Source: an uncultured Bacillaceae bacterium (GTDB lineage: Bacteria; Bacillota; Bacilli; Bacillales; Caldibacillaceae). From it: a DNA stretch of 64,000 nt. The stretch is from NCBI GenBank assembly GCA_937951955.1, contig CALGAD010000139.1, forward strand, positions 1-64,000. The letters run 5' to 3'. Of this stretch, positions 43,913 to 53,794 are shown piece by piece. Positions within the stretch are counted from its first letter, which is position 1; every line of letters begins with the position of its first letter. The notes below the pieces were generated by a model. It was given only the letters and a program-made list of their open reading frames with translations, was not told the DNA's origin and did not search any database. The translations under genes and the position numbers were made by a program.

Positions 43913-44875
43913 ATGTATAAAAAAGGAAGCATACTTCTTTCCTGCCTGTTACTCGGGATGGTGTTCTTAACCGCCTGCGGTCCAGAACACCTGGAAAATC
44001 ATGATATCAATTATGACGGGGCAGAAGTAGGTTCATTAGAAGGAGAAATTATTGTTGACGGATCTTCCACCGTTTTTCCTATTATGGAAGCTGTCACTGA
44101 AGAATATGCAATGTTTCAACCGCATGTCCGCATTTCTGTCGGGGTGTCCGGTACCGGGGGTGGCTTTGAACGTTTTGTAAATGGAGAAACGGATATGAAC
44201 AATGCCTCCCGCGCGATAGAGGATAATGAAATTTTAGCCCTGGAAGAAGCGGGGATAGACTTTACAGAGTTAGAAATTGCCTATGACGGTCTATCGGTAG
44301 CCGTTAATCCGGACAACGATTGGGTCGATTATTTAACGATCGATGAATTGAAGCAAATGTGGATTGAAGACGGAACGGTGAAAAAATGGTCCGATATCCG
44401 TCCGGAATGGCCTGATGAAGTGATCAAATTTTATTCCCCGGGATCCGATTCAGGAACCTTTGATTACTTCGATGAAGTTGTTTTAGAAGGGGAACAAATT
44501 GTGAAAGATGCAACTTTGTCTGAAGATGATAATATCCTTGTCACAGGGGTAAACGGCGATAAAAATGCCATCGGTTATTTTGGTTATGCCTATTACTCGG
44601 AAAATAAAGATAAACTAAAAATCGTTCCCATCGATGGTGGAAATGGACCGGTTGAACCGACTAAGGAAACGATTATCGACGGAACATACACGCCTTTATC
44701 CCGGTCACTGTATGTATACATAAAAAATGAGGCGGTCAAAAAGGAAGAAGTTTATGATTTTGTGAAATTCATGTTAAATGAAGTAGGTAATTTAGCCGAA
44801 GAAGTTGGCTATGTGGGTCTCCCGCAAGAAAAGTATGACGAACAGCTGGAGATGATGGAGCATTTGCATAAATAG
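43913..44875 (+). CDS. pstS: Phosphate ABC transporter substrate-binding lipoprotein (copy 1)
   Basis: High-affinity phosphate receptor of 320 aa. Lipobox LTAC follows LLLGMVF; the Cys is at about residue 22. Phosphate-binding segments are [19 protein letters not shown] and [10 protein letters not shown]. It differs from copy 2 at many positions (for example GVSGTGGG versus SVSGTGGG, and a shorter linker). It starts the first pst operon behind a PhoP-box promoter, with AGGAGGAAATTG before the ATG. Confidence 0.95.
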   Translation: MYKKGSILLSCLLLGMVFLTACGPEHLENHDINYDGAEVGSLEGEIIVDGSSTVFPIMEAVTEEYAMFQPHVRISVGVSGTGGGFERFVNGETDMNNASRAIEDNEILALEEAGIDFTELEIAYDGLSVAVNPDNDWVDYLTIDELKQMWIEDGTVKKWSDIRPEWPDEVIKFYSPGSDSGTFDYFDEVVLEGEQIVKDATLSEDDNILVTGVNGDKNAIGYFGYAYYSENKDKLKIVPIDGGNGPVEPTKETIIDGTYTPLSRSLYVYIKNEAVKKEEVYDFVKFMLNEVGNLAEEVGYVGLPQEKYDEQLEMMEHLHK

Positions 44876-44925
44876 ATCGAATGTTTTTCTGATTTTGCCA
44901 TGGATGAAAGGAGCTTGTCGAAATT

Positions 44926-45870
44926 ATGCCCGATAAAAAAGAATCGCAATCAATTTCGGTGCAAAAATTGATTGCTGAAAAAAGGAAAAAGGGTTCTAAA
45001 AAACGGACCGAAAAGATTATACCGTTCATTTTATTATTAACTGCAATTGTTTCTGTTTTTACTACATTAGGAATTCTTTTCACGCTTTTAGTTGAAACGT
45101 TTACCTTTTTCAGTCACGTTTCACTAGTTGAATTTTTAACGAACAATACGTGGTATCCTTTTTCTGATCCGGGTGAATTCGGAATATGGCCACTTGTTTC
45201 TGGAACAATAAGGGTAACTGGCATTGCAATTCTTGTGGCAGTACCGATCGGATTGGCCGCTGCCATTTATTTAAGTGAATATGCATCGGATCGGGTAAAA
45301 CGAATTATTAAACCGATTTTAGAAGTGCTCGCCGGTATTCCTACGATTGTTTATGGGTTTTTTGCTTTAACATTTGTCACTCCGGTCTTGCAAAAGTTGA
45401 TTCCAGAATTAGAGATATTTAACGCGTTAAGTCCCGGTCTTGTCATGGGGATCATGATCACTCCCACGATTGCTTCACTGTCAGAAGATGCGATGTCTGC
45501 AGTGCCTGATAAAATTCGTCACGGTTCTTTAGGTCTTGGGGCAACGAAATTTGAAACAGCAATGAAAGTCGTACTACCTGCCGCTTCATCTGGGATCATC
45601 GCATCTATTGTCTTGGGGATTTCCCGGGCGATCGGGGAAACAATGATCGTTTCCATTGCCGGTGGGTCAACACCGAACTTAAGCTTCAGTGTCACCAGTT
45701 CAATCCAAACGATGACCGCTTATATAGTGCAAGTTGCCCAGGGGGATGCCGGTTATGGGACAACGATTTATTACAGTATTTATGCCGTCGGCTTCACTTT
45801 ATTCCTGTTCACCCTGGTAATGAACTTACTGGCATCTTGGATTTCCCGCCGCATTAGAGAGGAGTATTAA
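44926..45870 (+). CDS. pstC: Phosphate ABC transporter permease PstC (copy 1)
   Basis: Inner-membrane permease of 314 aa, about six helices after a basic N-terminal tail (LIAEKRKKGSKKRTEKI). PstC features: WYPFSDPGEFGIWPLVSGT, the EAA loop (GSLGLGATKFETAMKVVLPAASSG), and GETMIVSIAGG. ATG 44926 follows GAAAGGAGCTTG. One base separates it from pstA. Confidence 0.95.
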   Translation: MPDKKESQSISVQKLIAEKRKKGSKKRTEKIIPFILLLTAIVSVFTTLGILFTLLVETFTFFSHVSLVEFLTNNTWYPFSDPGEFGIWPLVSGTIRVTGIAILVAVPIGLAAAIYLSEYASDRVKRIIKPILEVLAGIPTIVYGFFALTFVTPVLQKLIPELEIFNALSPGLVMGIMITPTIASLSEDAMSAVPDKIRHGSLGLGATKFETAMKVVLPAASSGIIASIVLGISRAIGETMIVSIAGGSTPNLSFSVTSSIQTMTAYIVQVAQGDAGYGTTIYYSIYAVGFTLFLFTLVMNLLASWISRRIREEY

Positions 45871-45871
45871 G

Positions 45872-46750
45872 ATGAAATTGATCGATGAGAAAAAAGTTAC
45901 AAGCGGTATGAAGGGCAGGATCTTCCGAAATTCTTTGTTCAAAAATATTTTTCTATTGGCTACGTTATTATGTTTGTTATTTTTAATCGTTTTGTTCTGG
46001 CGTATCCTGTCCCAGGGGTTAGCATATCTGGACTGGCAATTTTTAAATAGTCTTCCGTCCCGTAAACCGGAAAAAGCGGGGATTTATACTGCACTGAACG
46101 GAACATTGTGGATGATGGCTGTTGTAGTTCCGGTTACGATGATCCTGGGAATCGGTACCGCAATTTATTTAGAAGAATATGCGAAGAAAAATAAATTCAC
46201 TACTTTTATTCAAGTAAATATATCCAACTTAGCAGGTGTTCCATCGGTTGTTTACGGATTGTTAGGATTAACGATTTTTGTCCGTGCCCTCAATTTAGGT
46301 ACGAGTGTTTTGGCCGCTGGACTTACCATGAGCTTATTAATTTTACCTGTAGTGATTGTTTCGGCACAGGAAGCGATTCGTGCCGTGCCAAATTCCCTGC
46401 GCGAAGCATCTTATGGGATGGGGGCAACAAAATGGCAGACGATTCTTAACGTTGTTTTACCTGCTGCATTGCCAGGTATTTTAACGGGGACGATCCTTGC
46501 ATTATCCAGAGCAATCGGAGAAACAGCTCCCCTCGTTGTGCTCGGAATTCCTTTATACTTGGCATTTTTACCGACCTCTTTCTTAGATGAATTTACCGCA
46601 CTGCCGATGCAAATTTATAACTGGACAAGTCGTCCGCAGGCAGAATTCCAGAACTTAGCAGCTGCCGGAATTATCGTATTACTGGCAATCCTGATTATCA
46701 TGAATTCTGTTGCTATTCTGATTCGAAATAAGTTCCAGAAGAAGTATTAA
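45872..46750 (+). CDS. pstA: Phosphate ABC transporter permease PstA (copy 1)
   Basis: Second permease, 292 aa. PstA marks: DWQFLNSLPSRKPEKAGIYTA, VNISNLAGVPSVVYGLLGL, the EAA loop EASYGMGATKWQTILNVVLPAALPG, and GETAPLVVLG. It forms the channel with PstC. Ribosome site GAGAGGAG lies inside the end of pstC. Confidence 0.95.
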   Translation: MKLIDEKKVTSGMKGRIFRNSLFKNIFLLATLLCLLFLIVLFWRILSQGLAYLDWQFLNSLPSRKPEKAGIYTALNGTLWMMAVVVPVTMILGIGTAIYLEEYAKKNKFTTFIQVNISNLAGVPSVVYGLLGLTIFVRALNLGTSVLAAGLTMSLLILPVVIVSAQEAIRAVPNSLREASYGMGATKWQTILNVVLPAALPGILTGTILALSRAIGETAPLVVLGIPLYLAFLPTSFLDEFTALPMQIYNWTSRPQAEFQNLAAAGIIVLLAILIIMNSVAILIRNKFQKKY

Positions 46751-46784
46751 TAAAAACGCAAGCTCACGTTAGGAGGATTTTTTT

Positions 46785-47600
46785 ATGGCAATGACAGCTA
46801 AAAAAGAACGGGAACGGGCTACTGATATTCAAGAGAAAAAAACCAAAAATATTGTGTATAAAACGAAAGAATTGAATCTCTGGTACGGTGAAAAACATGC
46901 TCTGAAAAATATCAATTTAGATATTGCGGAAAATGAAATTACGGCGATTATCGGTCCTTCTGGATGCGGGAAATCTACGTATATTAAAACATTGAACCGG
47001 ATGGTTGATCTCGTACCGGGTGTAAAAACTTCCGGAGAAATTTTGTATCGCGGCCGGAATATTTTCGATAAAGATTATGAAGTGGAAGAATTAAGAACGA
47101 GAGTAGGAATGGTTTTCCAAAATCCGAACCCTTTCCCGAAATCGATTTATGACAATGTTGCTTACGGACCACGCATCCATGGAATTAGAGATAAAAAGAT
47201 CCTGGATCAAATCGTAGAAAAAAGTCTCAGAGGTGCGGCGATTTGGGATGAGGTTAAAGACCGTTTACATGACAATGCTTATGGTCTATCCGGCGGTCAG
47301 CAACAGCGCTTATGTATTGCCCGTTGTTTAGCGATTGAACCGGACGTTATTTTGATGGACGAACCGACATCAGCACTTGACCCGATCTCTACCTTGAAAA
47401 TTGAAGAATTAGTACAAGAATTGAAAAACGAATTTAGTATCATTATCGTCACGCACAACATGCAACAAGCAGCACGTATTTCAGACAAAACAGCCTTCTT
47501 CTTAAACGGCGAAGTCATTGAATTTGATGATACAGATAAAATCTTCTCTACACCGAGTGACCAGAGAACAGAAGATTATATCACCGGTCGCTTTGGATAA
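46785..47600 (+). CDS. pstB: Phosphate ABC transporter ATPase PstB (copy 1)
   Basis: ATPase of 271 aa with Walker [12 protein letters not shown], the PstB-specific [18 protein letters not shown], signature [13 protein letters not shown], Walker [12 protein letters not shown] and H-loop VTHNMQQA. A charged N-terminal extension of about 25 residues precedes the core. AGGAGGATTTTTTT precedes the ATG. Confidence 0.96.
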   Translation: MAMTAKKERERATDIQEKKTKNIVYKTKELNLWYGEKHALKNINLDIAENEITAIIGPSGCGKSTYIKTLNRMVDLVPGVKTSGEILYRGRNIFDKDYEVEELRTRVGMVFQNPNPFPKSIYDNVAYGPRIHGIRDKKILDQIVEKSLRGAAIWDEVKDRLHDNAYGLSGGQQQRLCIARCLAIEPDVILMDEPTSALDPISTLKIEELVQELKNEFSIIIVTHNMQQAARISDKTAFFLNGEVIEFDDTDKIFSTPSDQRTEDYITGRFG

Positions 47601-47707
47601 TATGTATGGCCAATTCATTCATGAGTGTAAATGGTGACCCGAATTTTTTCTTTCATGATTAGCATATAAATGTGAGTTTCTAACTATTAGATTTTAGGGG
47701 GATTTAC

Positions 47708-48376
47708 ATGTCAGTCCGTGAAAAATTTGATGATGAGTTGCAACAATTGCAAAATAAGTTAGTCGATTTATGTAACCTGGCCCAGCAAGCCCTCGAAAAG
47801 TCGATCCGTGCTTTCGCAAATCGCGATTTGAATGCGTGTATCGAAATCATCGATGATGACAATGACGCGGATCTTTTATATGAAGAGATTAATGATGACT
47901 CTATCTTGTTAATCGCCAAGCAACAACCAGTCGCCCGGGATTTGCGGAAAATTGTTATGGGGCTCAAAATTGCAACAGAATATGAACGCGTGGCGGATTT
48001 TGCAGTTAATATTGCGAAATCCACCATCCGCCTCGAAAAGGCACCTGATATTTCCATGAAACATATCATTGATAATTTAATGAAGATGTATGATGTTTCG
48101 AATGAAATGTTAATGGAAGGCTTGAAAGCATATCGTACGGAAGATATCCATTTAGCCAAAAAAGTGGCGGATATGGACGATGAAGTCGACCGGTTATACA
48201 GTGAAACGATCAAAGAATTGTTCGTCATTAATCAAAATAATCCGGAAAGCTTTGACCTCGTAACGCAATTGCTTTTAATTTGCCGCTATCTCGAACGAAC
48301 AGCTGACCACATTACAAACGTTGCGGAAAATGTGGTTTACCTGGTTAAAGGAAAACATTTCGATTTAAATCAATAG
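47708..48376 (+). CDS. phoU: Phosphate signalling protein PhoU (copy 1)
   Basis: All-helical regulator of 222 aa with two PhoU three-helix bundles and the metal-binding E/DxxxD elements (ADMDDEVDRLY near the second bundle, KIATEYERVADFAVNIAKST in the first, EERTADHIT-like LERTADHITNVAEN at the end). It damps the Pst transporter and Pho signalling. It closes the first operon and is followed by a terminator. Confidence 0.94.
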   Translation: MSVREKFDDELQQLQNKLVDLCNLAQQALEKSIRAFANRDLNACIEIIDDDNDADLLYEEINDDSILLIAKQQPVARDLRKIVMGLKIATEYERVADFAVNIAKSTIRLEKAPDISMKHIIDNLMKMYDVSNEMLMEGLKAYRTEDIHLAKKVADMDDEVDRLYSETIKELFVINQNNPESFDLVTQLLLICRYLERTADHITNVAENVVYLVKGKHFDLNQ

Positions 48377-48391
48377 TTCTAGCAGAATTTG

Positions 48392-48437
48392 AAATGACAA
48401 GTAATGGATGTAAATCCGTTGTTTGTCATTTTTTTTG
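48392..48437 (+). terminator. Terminator of the first pst-phoU operon
   Basis: AAATGACAA / TTGTCATTT outer stem with an inner GGAT/ATCC pair, then eight T. It separates the two pst operons. Confidence 0.82.
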
Positions 48438-48533
48438 TCCAATTTTCCAGGATAAATTTCTTTATCGATCAAAGCATATGTAGAGTGATTTATTTTGATT
48501 GAGAGTAATTCCCCCTTAAAGATATCCTTGCGA

Positions 48534-48570
48534 TTTACAAAGCATTAACAAAGGTTTACAATGCTTTACT
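48534..48570 (+). promoter_or_regulatory. PhoP-box repeats ahead of the second pst operon
   Basis: TTTACA (48534), TTAACA (48545), TTTACA (48555) and TTTACT (48565) follow each other at 10-11-base intervals, an almost ideal PhoP-binding array. TATTAT or TATAAC near 48602-48612 may be the -10. It is more regular than the array of the first operon. Confidence 0.82.
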
Positions 48571-48655
48571 TTTAATTAAAACGAGGTTAATTTTCGCCGT
48601 TTATTATTATAACTGTAAAGAAAATAATTAAAAATTTTAGGGGGAATTACTCATA

Positions 48656-49642
48656 ATGGCAAGAATCAAAAAAGCATTTTTATCCATTTTCGTTTTATTT
48701 GCATTCGTAGCATTAGCTGCTTGCGGACCGCAAAATCAAGGGGATGAAGCTAACTCTGGCAATAATGAAACAGGTGCTGAAAATACAGCCGAAAGCGGAG
48801 AACAATTATCCGGAGAAGTACTAATTGACGGTTCCTCCACTGTATTCCCGATCGCTGAAGCAGTTGTTGAAGAATACAACATGGAGCAACCAAAAGTAAA
48901 AGTTTCCGTCAGTGTTTCCGGTACAGGTGGCGGTTTTGAACGTTTCATTGCTGGAGAAACCGATATTTCCAACGCTTCCCGTCCGATTAAAGATGAAGAA
49001 AAACAAGGCCTCGCTGATGCAGGTGTTGAATATACAGAATTTGAAATTGCTTATGACGGTTTGTCCGTTGTTGTTAACAAAGAAAATGATTGGGTTGACC
49101 ATATAACCATTGAGGAATTGAAGAAAATGTGGGTTGAAGATGGTTCTGTGAAAAAATGGTCCGATATCCGTCCGGAATGGCCGGATGAAGAAATCAAGTT
49201 TTACTCACCAGGACAAGATTCCGGTACGTTCGATTACTTCAATGAAGTGATTTTAGAAGATGAACAAATTGTCAAAAGTGCCCAACTTTCTGAAGATGAC
49301 AACATTCTTGTACAAGGTGTTCAAGGTGATAAATACGCCATCGGTTATTTCGGATATTCCTACTATGCTGAAAACAAAGATACATTGAAAGTTGTTCCGA
49401 TTGATGGTGGCGACGGTCCGGTAGAACCGACAAACGAAACTATTGAAAATGGCACATACACACCATTATCCCGTCCGTTATTCATCTATGTGAAAAACGA
49501 AGCGTTGCAAAGACCAGAAGTTTATAACTTTGTAGAATTCTTCCTAAATAATGCTGGCGATATGGCAGAAGAAGTTGGTTACGTAAGACTGCCGCAAGAA
49601 AAATATGAAGAAGCATTAAAAACTTTAGAAGGTTTAAAATAA
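48656..49642 (+). CDS. pstS: Phosphate ABC transporter substrate-binding lipoprotein (copy 2)
   Basis: Paralog of the protein at 43913, 328 aa. Lipoprotein signal ends LAAC (Cys at about 23), followed by a longer acidic Asn/Gly/Glu linker ([20 protein letters not shown]) than in copy 1. Phosphate-binding blocks [19 protein letters not shown] and [10 protein letters not shown] are kept. GGGGGAATTACTCATA precedes the ATG. A stem-loop without T-tract follows it. Confidence 0.95.
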   Translation: MARIKKAFLSIFVLFAFVALAACGPQNQGDEANSGNNETGAENTAESGEQLSGEVLIDGSSTVFPIAEAVVEEYNMEQPKVKVSVSVSGTGGGFERFIAGETDISNASRPIKDEEKQGLADAGVEYTEFEIAYDGLSVVVNKENDWVDHITIEELKKMWVEDGSVKKWSDIRPEWPDEEIKFYSPGQDSGTFDYFNEVILEDEQIVKSAQLSEDDNILVQGVQGDKYAIGYFGYSYYAENKDTLKVVPIDGGDGPVEPTNETIENGTYTPLSRPLFIYVKNEALQRPEVYNFVEFFLNNAGDMAEEVGYVRLPQEKYEEALKTLEGLK

Positions 49643-49665
49643 ATAGCTTGACCAATTGAATTCAG

Positions 49666-49692
49666 GGATGAGGAGCCTTATGCTTCTCATCC
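49666..49692 (+). promoter_or_regulatory. Stem-loop between pstS2 and pstC2
   Basis: GGATGAGGAGC / GCTTCTCATCC, 11 bp with one G-T pair, loop CTTAT, no T-tract. A probable mRNA-stabilising or processing site letting pstS2 message outlive the rest. Such processing is known for the Bacillus subtilis pst operon. Copy 1 lacks an equivalent. Confidence 0.65.
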
Positions 49693-49776
49693 TGTCCTCA
49701 TATTTGCCCCTCTTGTAGACAAATTGTTGATCATATCGGTGAATATTTATTGCATTTAGGGAAGGGAGTTATCTTA

Positions 49777-50721
49777 ATGGCTTTGCCGGAGGAAAGAGAG
49801 TCCCATTCGGTACGAGATTTGATTGTATTAAAAAAGAACAATCGGAAGAAAAAAGCTATTGAAAAGCTTGTACCGAAATTATTGTTACTGACCGCGATTG
49901 TCTCCGTTTTAACGACGATCGGTATCTTGTTTACGCTGTTAATAGAGACATTTACGTTTTTTCAAAGAGTTTCTCTATTCGAATTTTTAACCGCCGATAC
50001 GTGGTATCCCTTTTCTAACCCCGGGGAATATGGCATCTTACCGCTTATTTCAGGAACGTTACGGGTAACGGTTATCGCCATCCTTGTTGCTGTTCCTCTC
50101 GGAATTAGTGCTGCCATATATTTAAGCGACTATGCGTCCGATCGAACAAGAAGAATCATTAAACCGATTCTCGAAGTTTTAGCAGGGATCCCGACAATCG
50201 TGTACGGATTTTTTGCGTTAACATTTGTCACGCCCGTATTACGGACATTTATTCCATCCCTCGAAATTTTTAATGCATTAAGTCCCGGAATTGTCATGGG
50301 AATCATGATTACACCAACGATTGCCTCGCTTTCCGAAGATGCCATGTCTGCGGTGCCCTATTCAATTCGCGAAGGCGCGCTTGCCCTCGGGGCCACTCGT
50401 TTTGAGGTGACGATGAAAGTCGTCTTGCCCGCTGCGAGTTCCGGTATTATCGCATCGATTGTCCTCGGTATTTCCCGCGCTATCGGTGAAACGATGATTG
50501 TTTCCATAGCCGGTGGTTCGTCTCCTAACCTTGGATTTAATGTGACGGAATCGATCCAAACGATGACCGCCTATATCGTTCAAGTCGCGCAAGGTGATGC
50601 AGGCTACGGAACTACGATTTATTACAGTATTTATGCTGTCGGTTTCACGTTGTTTCTGTTTACATTAGCGATGAATCTTTTTGCTGCCTGGATTGCTCGC
50701 CGGATCAGGGAGGAATATTAA
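49777..50721 (+). CDS. pstC: Phosphate ABC transporter permease PstC (copy 2)
   Basis: Paralog of the 44926 gene with the same length (314 aa) and mostly matching sequence; the conserved blocks are WYPFSNPGEYGILPLISGT, GALALGATRFEVTMKVVLPA and GETMIVSIAGG. I chose ATG 49777, downstream of GGGAAGGGAG; an upstream in-frame ATG at 49750 has no site and would disrupt the alignment with copy 1. The N-terminal basic tail differs most. pstA2 begins right after the stop. Confidence 0.95.
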   Translation: MALPEERESHSVRDLIVLKKNNRKKKAIEKLVPKLLLLTAIVSVLTTIGILFTLLIETFTFFQRVSLFEFLTADTWYPFSNPGEYGILPLISGTLRVTVIAILVAVPLGISAAIYLSDYASDRTRRIIKPILEVLAGIPTIVYGFFALTFVTPVLRTFIPSLEIFNALSPGIVMGIMITPTIASLSEDAMSAVPYSIREGALALGATRFEVTMKVVLPAASSGIIASIVLGISRAIGETMIVSIAGGSSPNLGFNVTESIQTMTAYIVQVAQGDAGYGTTIYYSIYAVGFTLFLFTLAMNLFAAWIARRIREEY

Positions 50722-51600
50722 ATGATAGTGATCGATCAGAAAAAAGTTCAGAGCAAAATGAAATCCCGCATTTATCGGAACCAATTTTTTAAGTATCTCT
50801 TTTTTTCCGGTACTTTAATCTGTCTTCTCGTTCTCGTCATTTTATTTACAAGGATACTCATTCAAGGCTTTCCGTATTTAGACTGGCAATTTTTAAATAG
50901 TTTGCCATCACGAAAACCAGAGGAAGCGGGAATTTATACTGCTCTCAACGGTACGATATGGATGATGGCTGTCGTGGCGCCGGTAACATTAATTTTAGGT
51001 GTCGGAACGGCTATTTATCTTGAAGAATATGCCAGAAAAAATAAATTTACCAGTTTTATTCAAGTCAATATCTCGAATTTAGCGGGAGTCCCTTCCGTAG
51101 TGTATGGATTGTTAGGATTAACGATCTTTGTACGGGCCCTTCATTTAGGAACGAGTGTCCTGGCTGCGGGGTTGACGATGAGTCTATTAATCTTACCGGT
51201 TGTAATCGTTTCTGCCCAGGAAGCGATTCGCGCAGTCCCGAATGCATTGCGTGAAGCGTCGTATGCTATGGGAGCGACGAAATGGCAAACGATTTTGCGC
51301 GTCGTCTTACCGGCTGCTTTACCGGGGATTTTAACCGGTTCGATCTTAGCTTTATCCCGGGCTATCGGGGAAACAGCTCCTCTCGTCGTTTTAGGGGTTC
51401 CGCTATTTTTGGCATTTTTACCCACTTCCATTTTTGACGAATTTACCGCCTTACCGATGCAAATTTATAACTGGACGAGTCGACCGCAGCATGAATTTCA
51501 ATCATTGGCTGCCGCGGGGATTATCGTATTGTTAGGAATTTTGATTTTGATGAATTCAGTTGCGATTTTAATCCGGAATAAGTTTCAAAAACGATATTGA
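50722..51600 (+). CDS. pstA: Phosphate ABC transporter permease PstA (copy 2)
   Basis: Same length (292 aa) as copy 1 and close to it throughout: DWQFLNSLPSRKPEEAGIYTA, VNISNLAGVPSVVYGLLGL, EASYAMGATKWQTILRVVLPAA. Differences cluster in the first helix. The ATG directly follows the PstC2 stop. Confidence 0.95.
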   Translation: MIVIDQKKVQSKMKSRIYRNQFFKYLFFSGTLICLLVLVILFTRILIQGFPYLDWQFLNSLPSRKPEEAGIYTALNGTIWMMAVVAPVTLILGVGTAIYLEEYARKNKFTSFIQVNISNLAGVPSVVYGLLGLTIFVRALHLGTSVLAAGLTMSLLILPVVIVSAQEAIRAVPNALREASYAMGATKWQTILRVVLPAALPGILTGSILALSRAIGETAPLVVLGVPLFLAFLPTSIFDEFTALPMQIYNWTSRPQHEFQSLAAAGIIVLLGILILMNSVAILIRNKFQKRY

Positions 51601-51633
51601 TTAGAAACTCTTAAACTTTTAAGGAGGAATTTT

Positions 51634-52473
51634 ATGTCCACTGCGATCCATATAAAAAGGGAAAAGCAGGCACGCGATTTTAAGGAGGAAATGAAAGGAC
51701 ATTCATTATCCGATAATAAAAAATTTGTGTATCAAACGAAAGAATTAAACTTATGGTACGGAGAAAAACATGCGTTAAAAAATGTTTCCCTCGATATTGT
51801 AGAAAATGAAATCACTGCAATCATCGGACCATCCGGTTGTGGAAAATCAACTTATATTAAAACATTAAATCGTATGGTCGAGCTCGTTCCAACGGTGAAG
51901 ACGTCCGGGGAAATTTTTTACCGCGGTCGCAACATTTTCGATCCTGATTATGAAGTGGAACAATTGCGTACCCGGGTCGGAATGGTTTTTCAAAGTCCGA
52001 ATCCTTTCCCGAAATCGATTTATGATAATATCGCTTACGGTCCGAGAATTCACGGAATCAAAGATAAAAAAATACTCGATGCGATCGTTGAGAAGAGTTT
52101 ACGCGGAGCGGCCCTTTGGGATGAAGTAAAGGACCGGTTAAAGGAGAATGCGTACGGTCTGTCGGGAGGACAGCAACAGCGCCTCTGTATCGCCCGCTGC
52201 CTGGCCATTGAACCGGATGTCATCTTAATGGATGAACCAACGAGTGCTCTTGATCCGATTTCCACGTTGAAAATTGAAGAATTAATTCAAGAATTAAAAA
52301 AGGATTTTAGCATCATTATCGTTACCCACAATATGCAGCAGGCAGCACGTATTTCTGATAAAACAGCGTTCTTTTTAAACGGTGAGGTCATTGAATATAA
52401 TGACACCGATATTATTTTTTCCACACCAAAAGATAAGCGGACTGAAGATTATATTACTGGACGATTTGGTTAA
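51634..52473 (+). CDS. pstB: Phosphate ABC transporter ATPase PstB (copy 2)
   Basis: ATPase of 279 aa. The core is nearly the same as copy 1 (Walker [30 protein letters not shown] with Ser for Asn, [24 protein letters not shown]). The N-terminal extension of about 30 residues ([19 protein letters not shown]) is different. AAGGAGGAATTTT precedes the ATG. Confidence 0.96.
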   Translation: MSTAIHIKREKQARDFKEEMKGHSLSDNKKFVYQTKELNLWYGEKHALKNVSLDIVENEITAIIGPSGCGKSTYIKTLNRMVELVPTVKTSGEIFYRGRNIFDPDYEVEQLRTRVGMVFQSPNPFPKSIYDNIAYGPRIHGIKDKKILDAIVEKSLRGAALWDEVKDRLKENAYGLSGGQQQRLCIARCLAIEPDVILMDEPTSALDPISTLKIEELIQELKKDFSIIIVTHNMQQAARISDKTAFFLNGEVIEYNDTDIIFSTPKDKRTEDYITGRFG

Positions 52474-52557
52474 ATCATAATATAATAATTTAATTAAATG
52501 ATAAAATAATAATGAAAGGCTCATATTTTCGAATGATGATTTTAAAGGGGGATTCCC

Positions 52558-53226
52558 ATGCCCGTACGTGAGCACTTTGAAAAAGATTTGAAAGCTTTAC
52601 AAAACAAATTAGTGGAGCTTTGCAAATTTGCCCAGCGTGCTTTAGAACGGTCATTACAGGCCTTTGAACAACAAAATATGTTACTTGCTCAGGAAATTAT
52701 AGATGGCGATCATGTTCCCGATTTATTGTATGAGGAAATTGTGGATGATGCTATTTGGGTCATTACCAAACAACAACCTGTAGCGAGTGATCTTCGGAAA
52801 ATTGTCATGACAATTAAAATAGCAACCGATTATGAGCGGGTCGCTGATTTTGCCGTCAATATCGCCAAATCAACGATTCGTCTCAACCGGAAACCCGAAC
52901 CTGTAATGAAAAAAACACTGGAAAATTTAAATCGCATGTACGAAGTGACAAATGAAATGGTCATCAATGGTTTGAAAGCTTTTATCGATGAGGATATCCA
53001 GTTGGCCAAAAAAGTGGCGGATATGGATGATGAAGTCGACCAATTATATGGAGAAACAATTAAAGAACTGTTTAAGGTCAATCGAAGCAATCCGGATAAT
53101 ATCGATTACGTTGCCCAGTTATTATTTATTTGTCGATATTTAGAAAGAACGGCCGACCATATTACAAATGTTGCGGAAAATGTCGTTTACCTGGTGAAGG
53201 GAAAACACTTTGACCTAAATGAATAA
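52558..53226 (+). CDS. phoU: Phosphate signalling protein PhoU (copy 2)
   Basis: Paralog of the 47708 protein, also 222 aa, with the same PhoU motifs (KIATDYERVADFAVNIAKST, VADMDDEVDQLY, LERTADHITNVAENVVYLVK). The central helix region (GLKAFIDEDIQLAKK) has diverged. AAAGGGGGATTCCC lies before the ATG. It ends the second operon, so the duplication includes all five genes. Confidence 0.94.
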   Translation: MPVREHFEKDLKALQNKLVELCKFAQRALERSLQAFEQQNMLLAQEIIDGDHVPDLLYEEIVDDAIWVITKQQPVASDLRKIVMTIKIATDYERVADFAVNIAKSTIRLNRKPEPVMKKTLENLNRMYEVTNEMVINGLKAFIDEDIQLAKKVADMDDEVDQLYGETIKELFKVNRSNPDNIDYVAQLLFICRYLERTADHITNVAENVVYLVKGKHFDLNE

Positions 53227-53237
53227 TTTATGATTTA

Positions 53238-53275
53238 CAGCTGTCAGAAAATTTCATGGCAGCTTTATCTTTTGT
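53238..53275 (+). terminator. Terminator of the second pst-phoU operon
   Basis: AGCTGTCA / TGGCAGCT stem (one G-T pair) with a ten-base loop and TTATCTTTT. The following 340 bases to the ntp promoter hold no supported gene. Confidence 0.68.
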
Positions 53276-53610
53276 CCACGGCATTTCTTAATTTGATCCA
53301 TCGTTTGAAAACAATCATTTGCAAAAAGAGACGATCAATAAAAATCTCCAGCATGCCCCTCTTCCCAAGTTTCGTTAGATATTTTATCCATTCTATCCTG
53401 CACCGATTTGCATGTGATGTTATAAACATATAAAATAGTAGGTGTTCCTTTTTCTGTGAAACAGTTATTTCATCCATGGTTGAAAGTCTGTGCTCTGGGA
53501 TGTTTTTTTAGAATATATAAATCTAGTGTAGGACTTGCAAAAGGCCCGCGTACAAACTCCTTTCTCATCTATTTTCAATATTGAATTTTCCATTAAACTA
53601 TTAAAAAGAA

Positions 53611-53639
53611 TTGATTCAAATTGGAAAAAACTTTACAAT
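53611..53639 (+). promoter_or_regulatory. Predicted promoter of the V-type ATPase operon
   Basis: TTGATT and TACAAT, 17 bases apart, would start a transcript about 420 bases before the first coding gene. No competing gene lies between. Confidence 0.55.
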
Positions 53640-53794
53640 GAGAATGTGTGCTTTATTTCGCAAACTCATTTTGTGAAAAATTATGTGAAACTTTATCCAA
53701 TTTTTTCCGTATAGTTAATAAAAGGGAAATGGATATGTTTTTTTGCAAAACTAAAATTTATTTTACTCCATGGTTATTTTATCCATTCATTCAT

